A stretch of 60,541 nucleotides of DNA from a virus. The position numbers and the translations under genes were made by a program. The DNA lies in the IMG/VR virus record IMGVR_UViG_3300042922_000817, positions 1-60,541 of that record; one strand, given 5' to 3'. The notes beneath the pieces were generated by a model that made no database searches, was not told the DNA's origin, and was given only the letters and a program-made list of their open reading frames with translations. Positions 7,326 to 17,845 of the stretch are shown one piece after another (the first letter of the stretch is position 1; every line of letters starts with the position of its first letter).

Positions 7326-10300
7326 CTATTCAGCAAATTCAATAGTATCTTTTAATGCGCTTTTTTGTTTCTTGTCCATTGAATCAATAGCACGTTCTTT
7401 ATTGTTCAAACTTTTACGGCGACGTTCATTTTCGATACGCTTCGGCGTGATTTTTAGCTCTTGTAGCCGTTTCCTATTTTCTGCTGTCGGATTCTTTATG
7501 AACGTATCAATTGCATCCTGTTCATCATTTTTGCGTTCATTACGTTCATTGTACATAGCATCTTTTAAATCTGTAGTAATGGCTTCATCTGTTGTTCTAA
7601 AGCCCATTGCATGTAAAATCCTTTCATAAGCAGAATCATAGGTTGTACCAACGCGGTGACGAGTAGTTCTTGTTTCACCAACAGCGGCTTGTAGCATATT
7701 ACCGAGTGCCGGGGAAAATGCTTTGATTGTTTCAATTGGATTGCCATTTGTGGCCTGTTTTAACATGCCGCTTACGGTGCTTCCTGCCGGTCCCATAAGT
7801 TGCATATCTGAAAAGAAGTTTGACATACCAGCACGATTTGAAATATCAATACCTACATTGCTCAAAATACCATACATAGCAGTATTCGCTATAGCTTGTT
7901 TCGTTGCATCTTTGCCGGCCCATTCCATTAAGATTTTTTTCGATGCTTCTTTTGGTTTCATACCCGTACATAGAGTGATAAGCTCATCGAATAAATCCAT
8001 AAAAGGAAATTGCCCCAATCCTGCAATCAATAAAAACGGTAGCCAGAACTTTGCGTTTTGTTTCCAATCTCCTTGTTTTGCAAGATTCATAATAAATTCC
8101 ATTTGCTTAATCGGATACTTTTGAAATTGGAATAGATTTTGCGTTATTACAGATCCGCGTCGAATCATGTTAGGCGCATCTTGTACTCCATAACTAAAGT
8201 TTGCATCACGATCCACTTCCTTGGCATACTCTAATGCCTTATAAGAAATTTTGTCACCAGGTGCCACCTTATACCCTTTAGCTTCAACACCTTGATAATA
8301 TGCACCTAATACAGCAGTTTTTCGCATAAGCGCATCTGCTTTCGCAAACAGGAACATTCCTTTATCCATAGTCCAATTCAACTTATCTGTTGTGAACTGT
8401 GCCGCACTTTTAATACCTTTCATTTTACCTGATGATTTTACGGAACTTCTACGTTGCGAATAACCACCGGCATCGGCTGAAATATTGATATCGTTAAGAG
8501 CACCACTTTCATCAATGATAAATTGATCTATTGGGCTTGGATTTAGCGCTTTTTTCAATCCTTTCATGGCATATTCATAGCTATTTGTTTTACCAACAAT
8601 GTTAAAAAACTGCATAAAGTTCATGAGCGCAGACGATGTATTAAAAAAACCAAGTTTTGCTTTAGCCATTGTTCCAGAAATACCAGAAGAGATCTGCAGT
8701 GCTGGTCGATCGCCGAAGTGGTCACCCAATACGGTTTGGAAAAATACGTTGCCTTTCAATGCATCATTTAAGGCGTTTTCAACTGATGTTGGATTGCCGT
8801 TAATATCGTTGATATAATTTTTGATATAGTTTGCGGTTTGATCTTTAGAATAGTCATCATCAAATCGGCCAAAGAATCTTTCGAACTGGCTTATTGCATC
8901 CGGTTTAAATTCTTCCATAGCAACATAACGGCTAGATGAATTGAAATAGTGATTGAGTACCCAGAATAAATCCTTCTCAAATCCCGCAGTACCTTTTCTA
9001 TGCAGCATGTTACCAAAGAATCTATGCCGTGCTTTTAATCCTGCACCAGATTCATGAAGGAATTCGCGAGCTTCTTTGAGTGTCATGTCCGTATTATCTG
9101 CAACCTGTTTTGTCATTTGAGCAAATTCATTATCACCTAGAACGGCTGCAATTTCTTTTTGCCCATCAAAGTTAAATTCTTTAGATCGAATCACATATTC
9201 CTTATCCGCATTTTGGGGTAGCCCTGCAATATCATTAGCTTTGTGAATTGCTTCCGATAATTTTTTGCCACTTCCAACAACCTGATAAGAATATCCTGAT
9301 TTGTTCGTAATATCTTTAACTTTTTCCATAATCATATATTCATGGAAAAAATGAGACAGATAACCTTCTCGATTTACCATAGGAGCAATTCTTTCAAAAT
9401 AATCTACTTTATATAAACCGTTTGGCTGCAGCATGGCTTTAGTTACTTGTATGTTTTCATCTTGCTTGAAACGTTCTAAGGTTTCTTGGTCAATAATCTC
9501 ATCTTGTTTACTCCACGTTTTAGGAGACTTATAGCTCACAAGATGTTTTTCATCATCTTGCTTAATTGTTTTAAGAACATCAACGAACTTATTTTGACGC
9601 AAATTTTCTAAATCAACATCGGACATAACTTTATTTCTAATCTTAACCTGTTGCCGAGTATCATTAATGAGATTGTATGCCTCTTTAAGTTTATTACGAA
9701 TCAGGTTATAGGCATGGATAGCATTATCACTAAGCCCCATTTCTTTTAAGTCTTTGACACTATATTCTTTTTGTTCAGCATCACCTTGCCATAGAGCCGC
9801 AGTACATTGTTCTAGGTCTTGATCTTTTTTGAGAAAAAATTGAACTTTCTTCATATCCTTTGCAAAAGAGTTACGCAACTTTTCTTGCAAGGCCATAGCT
9901 TTATCTGCTAGACGGAAGAAAATAGCAAAAACACGATGAGCTTTTGCTATTTCGGATGGAGAACGCCAAAGTTTATCGGACAAGCTCAACTTATCCCCCT
10001 TAGGCAAAGTATCTACGGTAACGTTACTTGCGGTTTTGATTTTCATGCCAGTTGCTTCTGCTAACTTTTTAACTGCACGTGAGGCAAGGTCTTTAACCAA
10101 TGTACTATCTTTAGACATAGAAAAAGCACCCTTTTCAGAGCGCGTTTCCTTTATTTCATGAAATTCTTCAAAGTTTTTTGAATAAGCAATTGCAGTATTA
10201 TCGACATTAAATCCAGCATTTTCATCTATGATTTTCCCCGTAGCTATTGACTCTAAAAGACCGTTGTTCTTTCTAAATATGCGTTTTCCTTCGGCATCAC

Positions 10301-13300
10301 GCATATCTGCAGCTATTTGATAGAACTTTGATTCCATTAAGTTACCTTGCGTTCTATTTAGTCCGATTGGTTCTAAATAAAGTCTTTTGAACTTCTGTAA
10401 AACATTATTGATAAACTCAATGAATCTTTCATACAGCGAAGGATCTTTCTTAGACAGCATTTTAGATAAACCAAGACGGCCTGCAACATCGGTCATTTTA
10501 TCAGCCATCATTTCCTCTATAATATCGTCATCAGACATTACATATTCGCCCTGTTCGTCAGTCATTTCACCCATTGCAATTTCTTTTCTGTATTCATCAA
10601 TTTGTGCTTGATTTATAAGGGAATGTTTCTGGATTGAATCTTTCAGATCATTGAATAAACGATTATTATTCCTTGTCATCCAATGAAAAGTTTCATGCCA
10701 AAAAGTCCATTGGGGAGTTAAATTACCATTTCGATTGAGATATGTTGTACCTCCTGCATGAAAACCACGTAGCCCGGATGGACCATCAAAAAAACGTACC
10801 TGGCAATTAAGTGTTTTGCCAAGATTGTTAATTCGATTTTCTTTATCGGTAAGCTTTTCAGTCGGAATGAACTTAATTTTAGCACCACTTTTATCTTGAA
10901 TCACTTGAATAATATCCGAATCTAAAATAGAATCATCGGCAGAAAACTTTATAGTCTTATCGCCACTGATAAACTTATCTGCCATATCGACAAAACGATC
11001 ACGAGAATCTTTACTGCTAAATAAAAAGCTTTTAGCAAAGCGGCTCCAATAACCATCATTTCGCTTAGCTAAAGAAGCAACCTTACGATAGTCATCTTTA
11101 TCTAAAGTTATGCTTGATGCTGCCGTATACTGCGTTTCTTTTGATTGGGTATTGATGTGTTCACCAATTGCAAAGTTACTTTCTGTTTGCGTAGTAGACG
11201 TGTTATCAGGTTTAGTTACGGATTCAGATAGTTGTTCTTTTTCGTTCACAGCCGGCGTAGTAACTTCAATACGGTCCGGCATATTCATATTTTTGATTCT
11301 ATCAAAGAATTCTTCGACATTTTTTGCATTTGAAATATCAGTTGCGCTTGAATGTACACGTTTGCGAAGTGACTCATTTTCAATTTTATCAATCACAAGA
11401 ATTTTAGTTCCAACCTTTGTTCCGGCTCTTTCAAATACAACACCTGGCAACTTGATTTCTTTTACAAGAATAGCGTCTTTTGCACCATCACGTTCCTCTT
11501 TTTCCTTTGCCTTTTCATCACCATAAAACCATTTATTAAAATGCTTCTGACAACTAGGTCCATCTGGAACAATTGCCACTATACGGCCACCATCACGCAA
11601 CTGCTTGTATGCTTTCGCTACATGTTCAATCGCTGTTTTTCCTCCACTTCCAAACGGTGGATTCATGACAATTGAATCAAATTTATTCCCGACATAGTAA
11701 TCTTCAAAGGTACTTGAAACCAGCTTTCCGTTACTGGACATTTGAGCTGATGTGGCAAGCTCCTTACTTGGTTCAATCATGACGTTTTCTGTGTTTGAAG
11801 GAAACCATCTTGAAATAGCACCATGGCCAGCTGATGGCTCTAAGACCTTTTCGCCTTGTTTGATATTGGCCCATTCAACCATCTTATAGCCGAGCGGTTC
11901 CGGTGTAGCAAAGTAATCATTACCCTCGGCAGATTTTGTTTTAGCATTCTTTTTGCCACGTCCATAATAGAAAGTCTTTGCACGATCGAACTCTGTTAAA
12001 GCTTCTCGTGTTGCTCTATCTTTTGCTTTCCCACCAATACCTTCGCCTTCGCTTCCTGGGAGGTTATCTTTCCATGTATCTGTTCCAAGTGTATCTTCAA
12101 AAGCACTAACAAATGCATCTTTCAAATTTCTTGCTTCGTTTCCTAATGCAAGATTCTCGGCCGTACTTGCACGTTCTGCGATCTTACTCGCAAAGGCCAT
12201 TCGTTCTGTATTCGTACCAGTATTGAGATAACGAAATATAGCATTTGATTTTTGTCCAACTCGATAGATACGACCTTCAATTTGAATTGCAGCTACTGGC
12301 TTCACTGGCATTCCTAAGTTAAGTAAAACACGTTGATGTTTTCCTGTTGTATCATGAAGACTTATACCGGCTTGCCCAGCATCAGATTGCACTAGGATAA
12401 TATCTTTTTTACTAGCGTCATCGTTGAAAAGCTGCACATTCTTTTCACGATCTTTCTTACTAATATCGCCATTAAATAAAAGAACATCCTCACCAAATGC
12501 TGATTTTAAAGTACTGATTGGGGATTGCAAATCACCTAAATCCAAATTAATTAAATCCGCCCGTTTTGATGCGAATTCATTATATTTTGCCTGTAATTCC
12601 TGTGGAACATTACTACGTTGGAATGGATGAATTGATCCGCCCTTTTTAAAATCATGAAATACTACAACCTTCTTACCGCTATCTCTATATTGCTTTATTA
12701 AATCAACAGCACCACGAGCCTTGATTGCCTCAAGTAAATACATTCGTTGATGATGCTTAAAACTGTTTTGCATATAATCATACAAATCTCTAAAGTCACC
12801 ATTTTTACTATCAGATAGCCATTCAAACCCTTCATCAACCTTATTACCTATACCGCCGTCAACCAGAATAAAGCCTCTATCGTAGTCTTTATCTACTGTC
12901 AACATACGTCCTGACAATGCACCATCATTTCTTAATTTCTCATGAAATTGACTTTCCATAACACTACTATCAACATTACCTTCCGGCCTTGTAAGCTTGT
13001 TATAACGCATACGATATCCGAAGTTTTCCAGCATAAATTGTTCTTGCCCGTTTGGTTCATTATATCGAGCACTATCTTTTTTAGCATAATCAAATAAATA
13101 ACCTTCGGCATAATCAATATTGGGAACATAAGCAAATGGCGTAGCTGAAAGGAATGTTACCTTCGGTTTCTTATCATCAGGAATATTCGACCACTGCTCA
13201 ATTGTCGCGTCTTGCTTTTTGTGAAGCTTATTCCATAGAGCTTTACTCTTTTTTTGCAACATAGAAAGTTTTGATTCTAAAGCTTTCTTATTGGTACTAC

Positions 13301-16300
13301 TCTTTAAGGCTTCATTTATAGCTTTGATATCTTTTTCAATATGATCTATTACAGCATATGCCTTTTCATTCAGACGATTAAATCGGTCGAATAAGCCTCG
13401 TTCATGATATGTAATAGCTCTTAAATTATCTAAGGCATTCGTTGGTGCGCTTTTTTCACTGCTCATAAGGCTTTGTGATTCATCTGCTACAACCAAGTCC
13501 CAATCACGATTAACAAGTTGATTGTTATCACCCATGTTTGCATATGTAGTGACAACAATTCCAGATCCTTTGTCCTTCGTATCTTCTAATTTACTGACAT
13601 CTAAATCAAAGTATTTTTTAGCTGCTTTTTGCCAATCAGTATTGATTTTATCACTTGGTGAAAGGATTAGAATATTATTTTTACCCTGCATTGCAAAACG
13701 TTTTATTACGCCAAGACCAGTAAATGTTTTTCCTGTACCGGTCCCATTTGTAAATAACACACCATTTTTTTCATTATTCAACAATCGATTTTCTGCAAAT
13801 ACTATATCTTCTTGTTGTTCAGGCAATAACATAGGCAGGGTATCACGAACATTATTCGTATCCCCTGCCTTGAAGTTTTCTTTATTCCCTTTTACGGCTG
13901 CGCGCTTAACGGTTGCATTGTCTGATCTGTTTTTAGAAGGTTTAAGATTTCCTCTGTTTCCTTTTGGGTCAGAAACGGGTTCTCCTTCATAGCTATCTCT
14001 AACGCTTCCTGATAATTCAGTACTTCCGGTGCTACGTTTCGAATTGCTGGATTCTTCTGTGCGTACTCGGCTATTGCTAACCGTTCCGCTAGAAGTGGTG
14101 CTATCTCCGTGAATGTGCATGCTACCTCGTGACTGTGTCCCTGTTTCATCAGGCGATTGTATTCCTTGTCGTCCGCTTCCACTGGATTCGGTTCCTGAAA
14201 CATCCTCCCCCACTGAGTTTTGATGCTCCCCTTGCCCAGTTCGTGGAGCCAATCTATCGGTGCTGCTAGAAGTGACATTTTGTATTTCCTCCTTTGTTGG
14301 GTATTTGATAACACCTGCATAGGCACTATCTACAAGATTGGCATATTCTTTACCAATCGTTTTTTCTAATTGTGTTTTCAATTCAGCTTTATCTGTAACA
14401 CCTTTATCGTATTGCGTACCAACATATCGCATTACGGCAGACATTTGATTTTCGTTGAATTTGAGATCCTTCGGGTAAGCATTAATAGCATCCCAAGTAC
14501 TTTGCAAGAAAGGTTTGGTTTGATCAGCTGTATCAATCATAGCCTTTGACCAATCCGCAAAGTTATTTAAGCCGCGTTGCAAGTGAATCATGCCTATTTT
14601 GAATGCTGCAGTCATAAGTTTCGGATTAAACATTGGATTTGCCGATATATTACTCATTTCAGTAGAAAACTCTTTCAATGCCTCATTTAATGCATCTTCA
14701 CTATCATCAATTACATGAAATGTTTTCGATTTTTCCGAAACGGGTTTTTCTAAACCAAAGGTACTTAACATATCATTGAGCGCATCTTCTTCACTGCCAA
14801 AGCGTTCTGCAGTTGATGATTGTTTTGGTAGCTGCTTTTCAGTTTCTTCACTCAAAGGTTTTTCTGCCGTTTCTTTTTGAATCGAATCTACTTGCTCTTT
14901 ATTTTGATTATCATTGATTGTGTTTACTTTATCTGTTGGAATATTACTTGATTGTACCGCTGAATTTGTAAAACTAGAAGTATTTACCCCTGCTTTTTCT
15001 AAACGCTTTCGCATATTGTCTATTGCGATTGGGCGATTTTGTTTTAGACCTGCCTTTAAAGTGCTGTTGACACGAAGTCCATTTTCTTGAGCAACTTTAA
15101 GAAGAGTTTGTCCTATATTTTCCGAGTTCACTTTTTCTTGAGATATATTCGGCATAATTACATTTGGAGCTTGCACTCCTGCAGTAGTATTTAACTCTTG
15201 CTGTGTATCAGTAGGCATGATCTGTGAATTTAAAGATTTAGTTTCCTGTGAATCCTCTTGGTTTGCATCATCGACTTTTCTTGCATTGATATCACCGAGG
15301 ACATTCGCAAGATTTGATAATGCTTCTTTCTTCTTCGGATCTACAAAGTTTTCCTGCTGTGTAGGTGTGAATCTTTCTATTGGTTTACTATTCTGACTAG
15401 ATGGATTTGTATTTATAGGCAAGTTACCTGAAGGAATCAAAGAACGAACCGCTGGTCTGTTTGAGAAGTAACTTGGCGCCGTCATACGAACCATACCATT
15501 ATCCAGCGGTTTCGCGGTGAACCCCTTTGATATAGAATCGTTTTTAAAATCGTTTACTTTGCTTTTAGGTAAATCAATGTATCCTTTAGCAGCAATACTA
15601 GCAATAGCGGTATTCCGGCTTACGGCAGTATTTTGTTTAGTTATCTTTGGAGCTTTTATTTCATTTTTCACACCACCATATTTTTCGGGGAAAAGAATAC
15701 TTGCCGTTTCTTCCGGCAATAATTTTGCAATTGATTCAATGTCGTGGTTATCAGTTGCTTTTGATAACTCATCAGTAAAGGCAATATCTGTGTTTGCATC
15801 TAAACCAGTAGGCATATTTGCTACATCTTCTGCCATTTGCAAAATCATAGAACTATTTTCTGGTGTAATTTGATTGGAACTTAAAGCATCTTGTAATTGT
15901 TGATCACGTTGCTTGATCTGCTCGTCTGTGAGTTTTGGACTAGATACGGCTGAACTATCTTTTTGAGAAGCCCCACCAGCTAGTGCCTCGCCATGATCAG
16001 AAAAATGAATATGTCCGCCAGTAGCATTTGCCGACGGATCGCTATATTCATCAAGTGCAGCCAATCCATATTTTTGTCCCTGCTCAATAAGCCACGCACG
16101 CGCCTCTGGATCATTAGCCAAAGTATCGTTTGCAATATCTACAGCTTGACCACTGTCGTGCCACGACGAACCATCACCATCACGTTTCATAGAAGTAATA
16201 TCCAACGTCTTCCCAAACTGATTATAATAGTCACGAGCTAATAAGTTGAGTTTTGTTTCCGTTAAGTCTGTCAGTCCTGTATTGGATACTTCACCAGTAA

Positions 16301-17831
16301 CATTATAAAACTTCTGAGTTGGAATATCGATACCGCCTTGTGAAGCATCTGCTGGCATATTTCCAAGAACTTTATTTAAATAAGTTGCTCCACCTTCAGT
16401 TATGCCTTTTTCCTGTATTGTGCCAGGGCCTTGATTATAAGCTGCAATGGCTTTATCAGCATCACCGTTAAAAGTATCAAGCAATTGGCGTAGATATCGT
16501 GTACCACCATCAATATTTTGTACAGGATCATACGAATTTGTAACTCCAAGGCTTTGTGCCGTAGCTGGCATAAGTTGCATAAGACCTTGTGCTCCAACTT
16601 CACTTGTAGCATTTTGATCATAAGTGGATTCAGTTCGAATAACAGCATGAATCAAATTAGGATCCACACCATATTTACCTGCAGCGTTATTTATCATCGA
16701 ATCAATATCACTGTTTCCTGATGACACACTTGATTGCGGTGCTTGCGTTTGTGCCTGTACCGCAGGTGCTTCTGTTCCAAGAGATTCATTTTCTTGCAAA
16801 GGCAGTGTAGGGTTAGACTTTCTATCGGCAAGCCATGTTGCTGTACGACCAGCTCCATGCATAACGCCCCCCATCATTGCCCCAACCAGAGCGGACTCCT
16901 TAACATCATCATCAGTTACACTCCACGGCTTATTAGCTGCATGTTTTTGAATGATTTGTTGTGTTCCTTCTTCCGCACCTTCGCTTGCCATTGTAGTAAT
17001 CATTCGGGCAAGGATATTAGCTGCTTTGCTTTTTGGGAAGATATGGCTTCCTTTTGTGAATGTAGCCATTGTTTCTGCTGAATTTGTTCCCGCAAGAAGT
17101 CCCATATTCATGTTAAAAACTTTATTACCTACATTCACAGCTTCTTGCTCCGTTTGTCCTTCTATGTAAGTGCCATTTTGCTTTGCTTCATTTACATAAT
17201 CATCCATAGCATTTTGTTTTTCCATAGCAGCTTCAGGAATAGCAGAAGCAACACCACCAGCAACGCCGGGAATAATCGTTTTACCTAAAGCTGGCGCTAC
17301 TCTACTTGTTATTTTTCCTATTGCAGAAGCTGCTCTTGGCGCATTACTAAATGCTTCTTGAAGTAATCCACCGCCCTTTAATAAGCCATTTTCAATAGAT
17401 TGCCCTGCTGATTGTATATTGCCGCTTCGAGCAGTAGCAGCAGCTCCGGCCGCTAAGGTTGCCATTGCAGGAAGTGATTGCACCATAGCAGATACATATC
17501 TTTTAGCCGTCCCAGGTGAATAGGTATGGGTATTACTATCTTCTAATTCTTTACCCCAATCTGCTGCAGCTTTACCAAAACTTTCATTAAGTCCAAAAAA
17601 ATTTTCTATTCCGTGAGCTTCATTCATGTTTTCTTGCCATGTAACAGGATCAATATATGATGGACGGCCTGCTTCAACAGCCATGTCCCTTACGGTATGG
17701 ATTGTGTTTCCGATTCCGTTTTTTAAGGCATCACTAAGAACACCACCCCATCCTTGACCGTCATCATTAGCAAGTGGTGAATTTGTATTAAACAGTTTGG
17801 GATTGTTTTCGAATATATTTGAATATGCCAT
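7326..17831 (-). CDS. Giant polyvalent virion protein: lytic transglycosylase, M15-like peptidase, SNF2/DEAD helicase, DNA methylase
   Basis: 3501 residues in one frame. Order: Ala/Gly-rich amphipathic N-terminus (about 110-215); SLT lytic transglycosylase (about 376-470, catalytic Glu near 400 in RTEST, GLMQLMP); M15-like DD-peptidase (about 515-610, SSWHDSGQAVD and GHIHFS); Ser/Gly-rich linker (about 1185-1310); SNF2-like helicase (Walker A TNGTGTGKT about 1360, DESQ box, motif VI QIEGRIYRVGQ about 1850); N6-adenine-type methylase (LEPSAGHG, NPPF about 2059); HETFH metallopeptidase-like motif (about 2380); then a long helical C-terminus with a hydrophobic stretch (FWLPFLLIAGLG). Such polyvalent proteins (P1 DarB-like and podoviral internal proteins) are ejected with the DNA to digest the wall and protect the genome. 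A second gene appears nested in its linker. Confidence 0.9.
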   Translation of the reverse strand: MAYSNIFENNPKLFNTNSPLANDDGQGWGGVLSDALKNGIGNTIHTVRDMAVEAGRPSYIDPVTWQENMNEAHGIENFFGLNESFGKAAADWGKELEDSNTHTYSPGTAKRYVSAMVQSLPAMATLAAGAAATARSGNIQSAGQSIENGLLKGGGLLQEAFSNAPRAASAIGKITSRVAPALGKTIIPGVAGGVASAIPEAAMEKQNAMDDYVNEAKQNGTYIEGQTEQEAVNVGNKVFNMNMGLLAGTNSAETMATFTKGSHIFPKSKAANILARMITTMASEGAEEGTQQIIQKHAANKPWSVTDDDVKESALVGAMMGGVMHGAGRTATWLADRKSNPTLPLQENESLGTEAPAVQAQTQAPQSSVSSGNSDIDSMINNAAGKYGVDPNLIHAVIRTESTYDQNATSEVGAQGLMQLMPATAQSLGVTNSYDPVQNIDGGTRYLRQLLDTFNGDADKAIAAYNQGPGTIQEKGITEGGATYLNKVLGNMPADASQGGIDIPTQKFYNVTGEVSNTGLTDLTETKLNLLARDYYNQFGKTLDITSMKRDGDGSSWHDSGQAVDIANDTLANDPEARAWLIEQGQKYGLAALDEYSDPSANATGGHIHFSDHGEALAGGASQKDSSAVSSPKLTDEQIKQRDQQLQDALSSNQITPENSSMILQMAEDVANMPTGLDANTDIAFTDELSKATDNHDIESIAKLLPEETASILFPEKYGGVKNEIKAPKITKQNTAVSRNTAIASIAAKGYIDLPKSKVNDFKNDSISKGFTAKPLDNGMVRMTAPSYFSNRPAVRSLIPSGNLPINTNPSSQNSKPIERFTPTQQENFVDPKKKEALSNLANVLGDINARKVDDANQEDSQETKSLNSQIMPTDTQQELNTTAGVQAPNVIMPNISQEKVNSENIGQTLLKVAQENGLRVNSTLKAGLKQNRPIAIDNMRKRLEKAGVNTSSFTNSAVQSSNIPTDKVNTINDNQNKEQVDSIQKETAEKPLSEETEKQLPKQSSTAERFGSEEDALNDMLSTFGLEKPVSEKSKTFHVIDDSEDALNEALKEFSTEMSNISANPMFNPKLMTAAFKIGMIHLQRGLNNFADWSKAMIDTADQTKPFLQSTWDAINAYPKDLKFNENQMSAVMRYVGTQYDKGVTDKAELKTQLEKTIGKEYANLVDSAYAGVIKYPTKEEIQNVTSSSTDRLAPRTGQGEHQNSVGEDVSGTESSGSGRQGIQSPDETGTQSRGSMHIHGDSTTSSGTVSNSRVRTEESSNSKRSTGSTELSGSVRDSYEGEPVSDPKGNRGNLKPSKNRSDNATVKRAAVKGNKENFKAGDTNNVRDTLPMLLPEQQEDIVFAENRLLNNEKNGVLFTNGTGTGKTFTGLGVIKRFAMQGKNNILILSPSDKINTDWQKAAKKYFDLDVSKLEDTKDKGSGIVVTTYANMGDNNQLVNRDWDLVVADESQSLMSSEKSAPTNALDNLRAITYHERGLFDRFNRLNEKAYAVIDHIEKDIKAINEALKSSTNKKALESKLSMLQKKSKALWNKLHKKQDATIEQWSNIPDDKKPKVTFLSATPFAYVPNIDYAEGYLFDYAKKDSARYNEPNGQEQFMLENFGYRMRYNKLTRPEGNVDSSVMESQFHEKLRNDGALSGRMLTVDKDYDRGFILVDGGIGNKVDEGFEWLSDSKNGDFRDLYDYMQNSFKHHQRMYLLEAIKARGAVDLIKQYRDSGKKVVVFHDFKKGGSIHPFQRSNVPQELQAKYNEFASKRADLINLDLGDLQSPISTLKSAFGEDVLLFNGDISKKDREKNVQLFNDDASKKDIILVQSDAGQAGISLHDTTGKHQRVLLNLGMPVKPVAAIQIEGRIYRVGQKSNAIFRYLNTGTNTERMAFASKIAERASTAENLALGNEARNLKDAFVSAFEDTLGTDTWKDNLPGSEGEGIGGKAKDRATREALTEFDRAKTFYYGRGKKNAKTKSAEGNDYFATPEPLGYKMVEWANIKQGEKVLEPSAGHGAISRWFPSNTENVMIEPSKELATSAQMSSNGKLVSSTFEDYYVGNKFDSIVMNPPFGSGGKTAIEHVAKAYKQLRDGGRIVAIVPDGPSCQKHFNKWFYGDEKAKEKEERDGAKDAILVKEIKLPGVVFERAGTKVGTKILVIDKIENESLRKRVHSSATDISNAKNVEEFFDRIKNMNMPDRIEVTTPAVNEKEQLSESVTKPDNTSTTQTESNFAIGEHINTQSKETQYTAASSITLDKDDYRKVASLAKRNDGYWSRFAKSFLFSSKDSRDRFVDMADKFISGDKTIKFSADDSILDSDIIQVIQDKSGAKIKFIPTEKLTDKENRINNLGKTLNCQVRFFDGPSGLRGFHAGGTTYLNRNGNLTPQWTFWHETFHWMTRNNNRLFNDLKDSIQKHSLINQAQIDEYRKEIAMGEMTDEQGEYVMSDDDIIEEMMADKMTDVAGRLGLSKMLSKKDPSLYERFIEFINNVLQKFKRLYLEPIGLNRTQGNLMESKFYQIAADMRDAEGKRIFRKNNGLLESIATGKIIDENAGFNVDNTAIAYSKNFEEFHEIKETRSEKGAFSMSKDSTLVKDLASRAVKKLAEATGMKIKTASNVTVDTLPKGDKLSLSDKLWRSPSEIAKAHRVFAIFFRLADKAMALQEKLRNSFAKDMKKVQFFLKKDQDLEQCTAALWQGDAEQKEYSVKDLKEMGLSDNAIHAYNLIRNKLKEAYNLINDTRQQVKIRNKVMSDVDLENLRQNKFVDVLKTIKQDDEKHLVSYKSPKTWSKQDEIIDQETLERFKQDENIQVTKAMLQPNGLYKVDYFERIAPMVNREGYLSHFFHEYMIMEKVKDITNKSGYSYQVVGSGKKLSEAIHKANDIAGLPQNADKEYVIRSKEFNFDGQKEIAAVLGDNEFAQMTKQVADNTDMTLKEAREFLHESGAGLKARHRFFGNMLHRKGTAGFEKDLFWVLNHYFNSSSRYVAMEEFKPDAISQFERFFGRFDDDYSKDQTANYIKNYINDINGNPTSVENALNDALKGNVFFQTVLGDHFGDRPALQISSGISGTMAKAKLGFFNTSSALMNFMQFFNIVGKTNSYEYAMKGLKKALNPSPIDQFIIDESGALNDINISADAGGYSQRRSSVKSSGKMKGIKSAAQFTTDKLNWTMDKGMFLFAKADALMRKTAVLGAYYQGVEAKGYKVAPGDKISYKALEYAKEVDRDANFSYGVQDAPNMIRRGSVITQNLFQFQKYPIKQMEFIMNLAKQGDWKQNAKFWLPFLLIAGLGQFPFMDLFDELITLCTGMKPKEASKKILMEWAGKDATKQAIANTAMYGILSNVGIDISNRAGMSNFFSDMQLMGPAGSTVSGMLKQATNGNPIETIKAFSPALGNMLQAAVGETRTTRHRVGTTYDSAYERILHAMGFRTTDEAITTDLKDAMYNERNERKNDEQDAIDTFIKNPTAENRKRLQELKITPKRIENERRRKSLNNKERAIDSMDKKQKSALKDTIEFAE
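13892..14278 (-). CDS. Probable nested gene in the +1 frame of the giant virion gene
   Basis: 128 residues, MSLLAAPIDWLHELGKG to the TAA at 13892. The ATG at 14278 has a perfect AAAGGAGG nine bases upstream, which is unexpected inside another coding sequence. The product has the composition of a folded helical protein (for example EIAPLLAERLAIAEYAQ, NYQEALEIAMKENPFL, KETEEILNLLK), whereas the giant protein over the same bases is a disordered Ser/Thr/Gly/Arg-rich linker. This contrast suggests that the nested frame is the conserved one here. Function is unknown; it could be a virion or anti-defence protein made together with the giant protein. Chance remains possible until homologues are compared. 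Confidence 0.7.
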   Translation of the reverse strand: MSLLAAPIDWLHELGKGSIKTQWGRMFQEPNPVEADDKEYNRLMKQGHSHEVACTFTEIAPLLAERLAIAEYAQKNPAIRNVAPEVLNYQEALEIAMKENPFLTQKETEEILNLLKTDQTMQPLSAQP

Positions 17832-17845
17832 ATCTTATTCCCCCA

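Noticed and set aside
16400-16648. Second nested minus-strand ORF in the giant gene
   Set aside because: It covers the conserved transglycosylase domain of the giant protein; its text is Leu/Ile-rich shadow and no Shine-Dalgarno precedes it, unlike 13892-14278.
16734-17081. Plus-strand ORF of 115 codons inside the giant gene
   Set aside because: Cys/Arg-rich, no ribosome binding site, composition of an antisense shadow. The same holds for the other plus-strand frames opposite the late genes.
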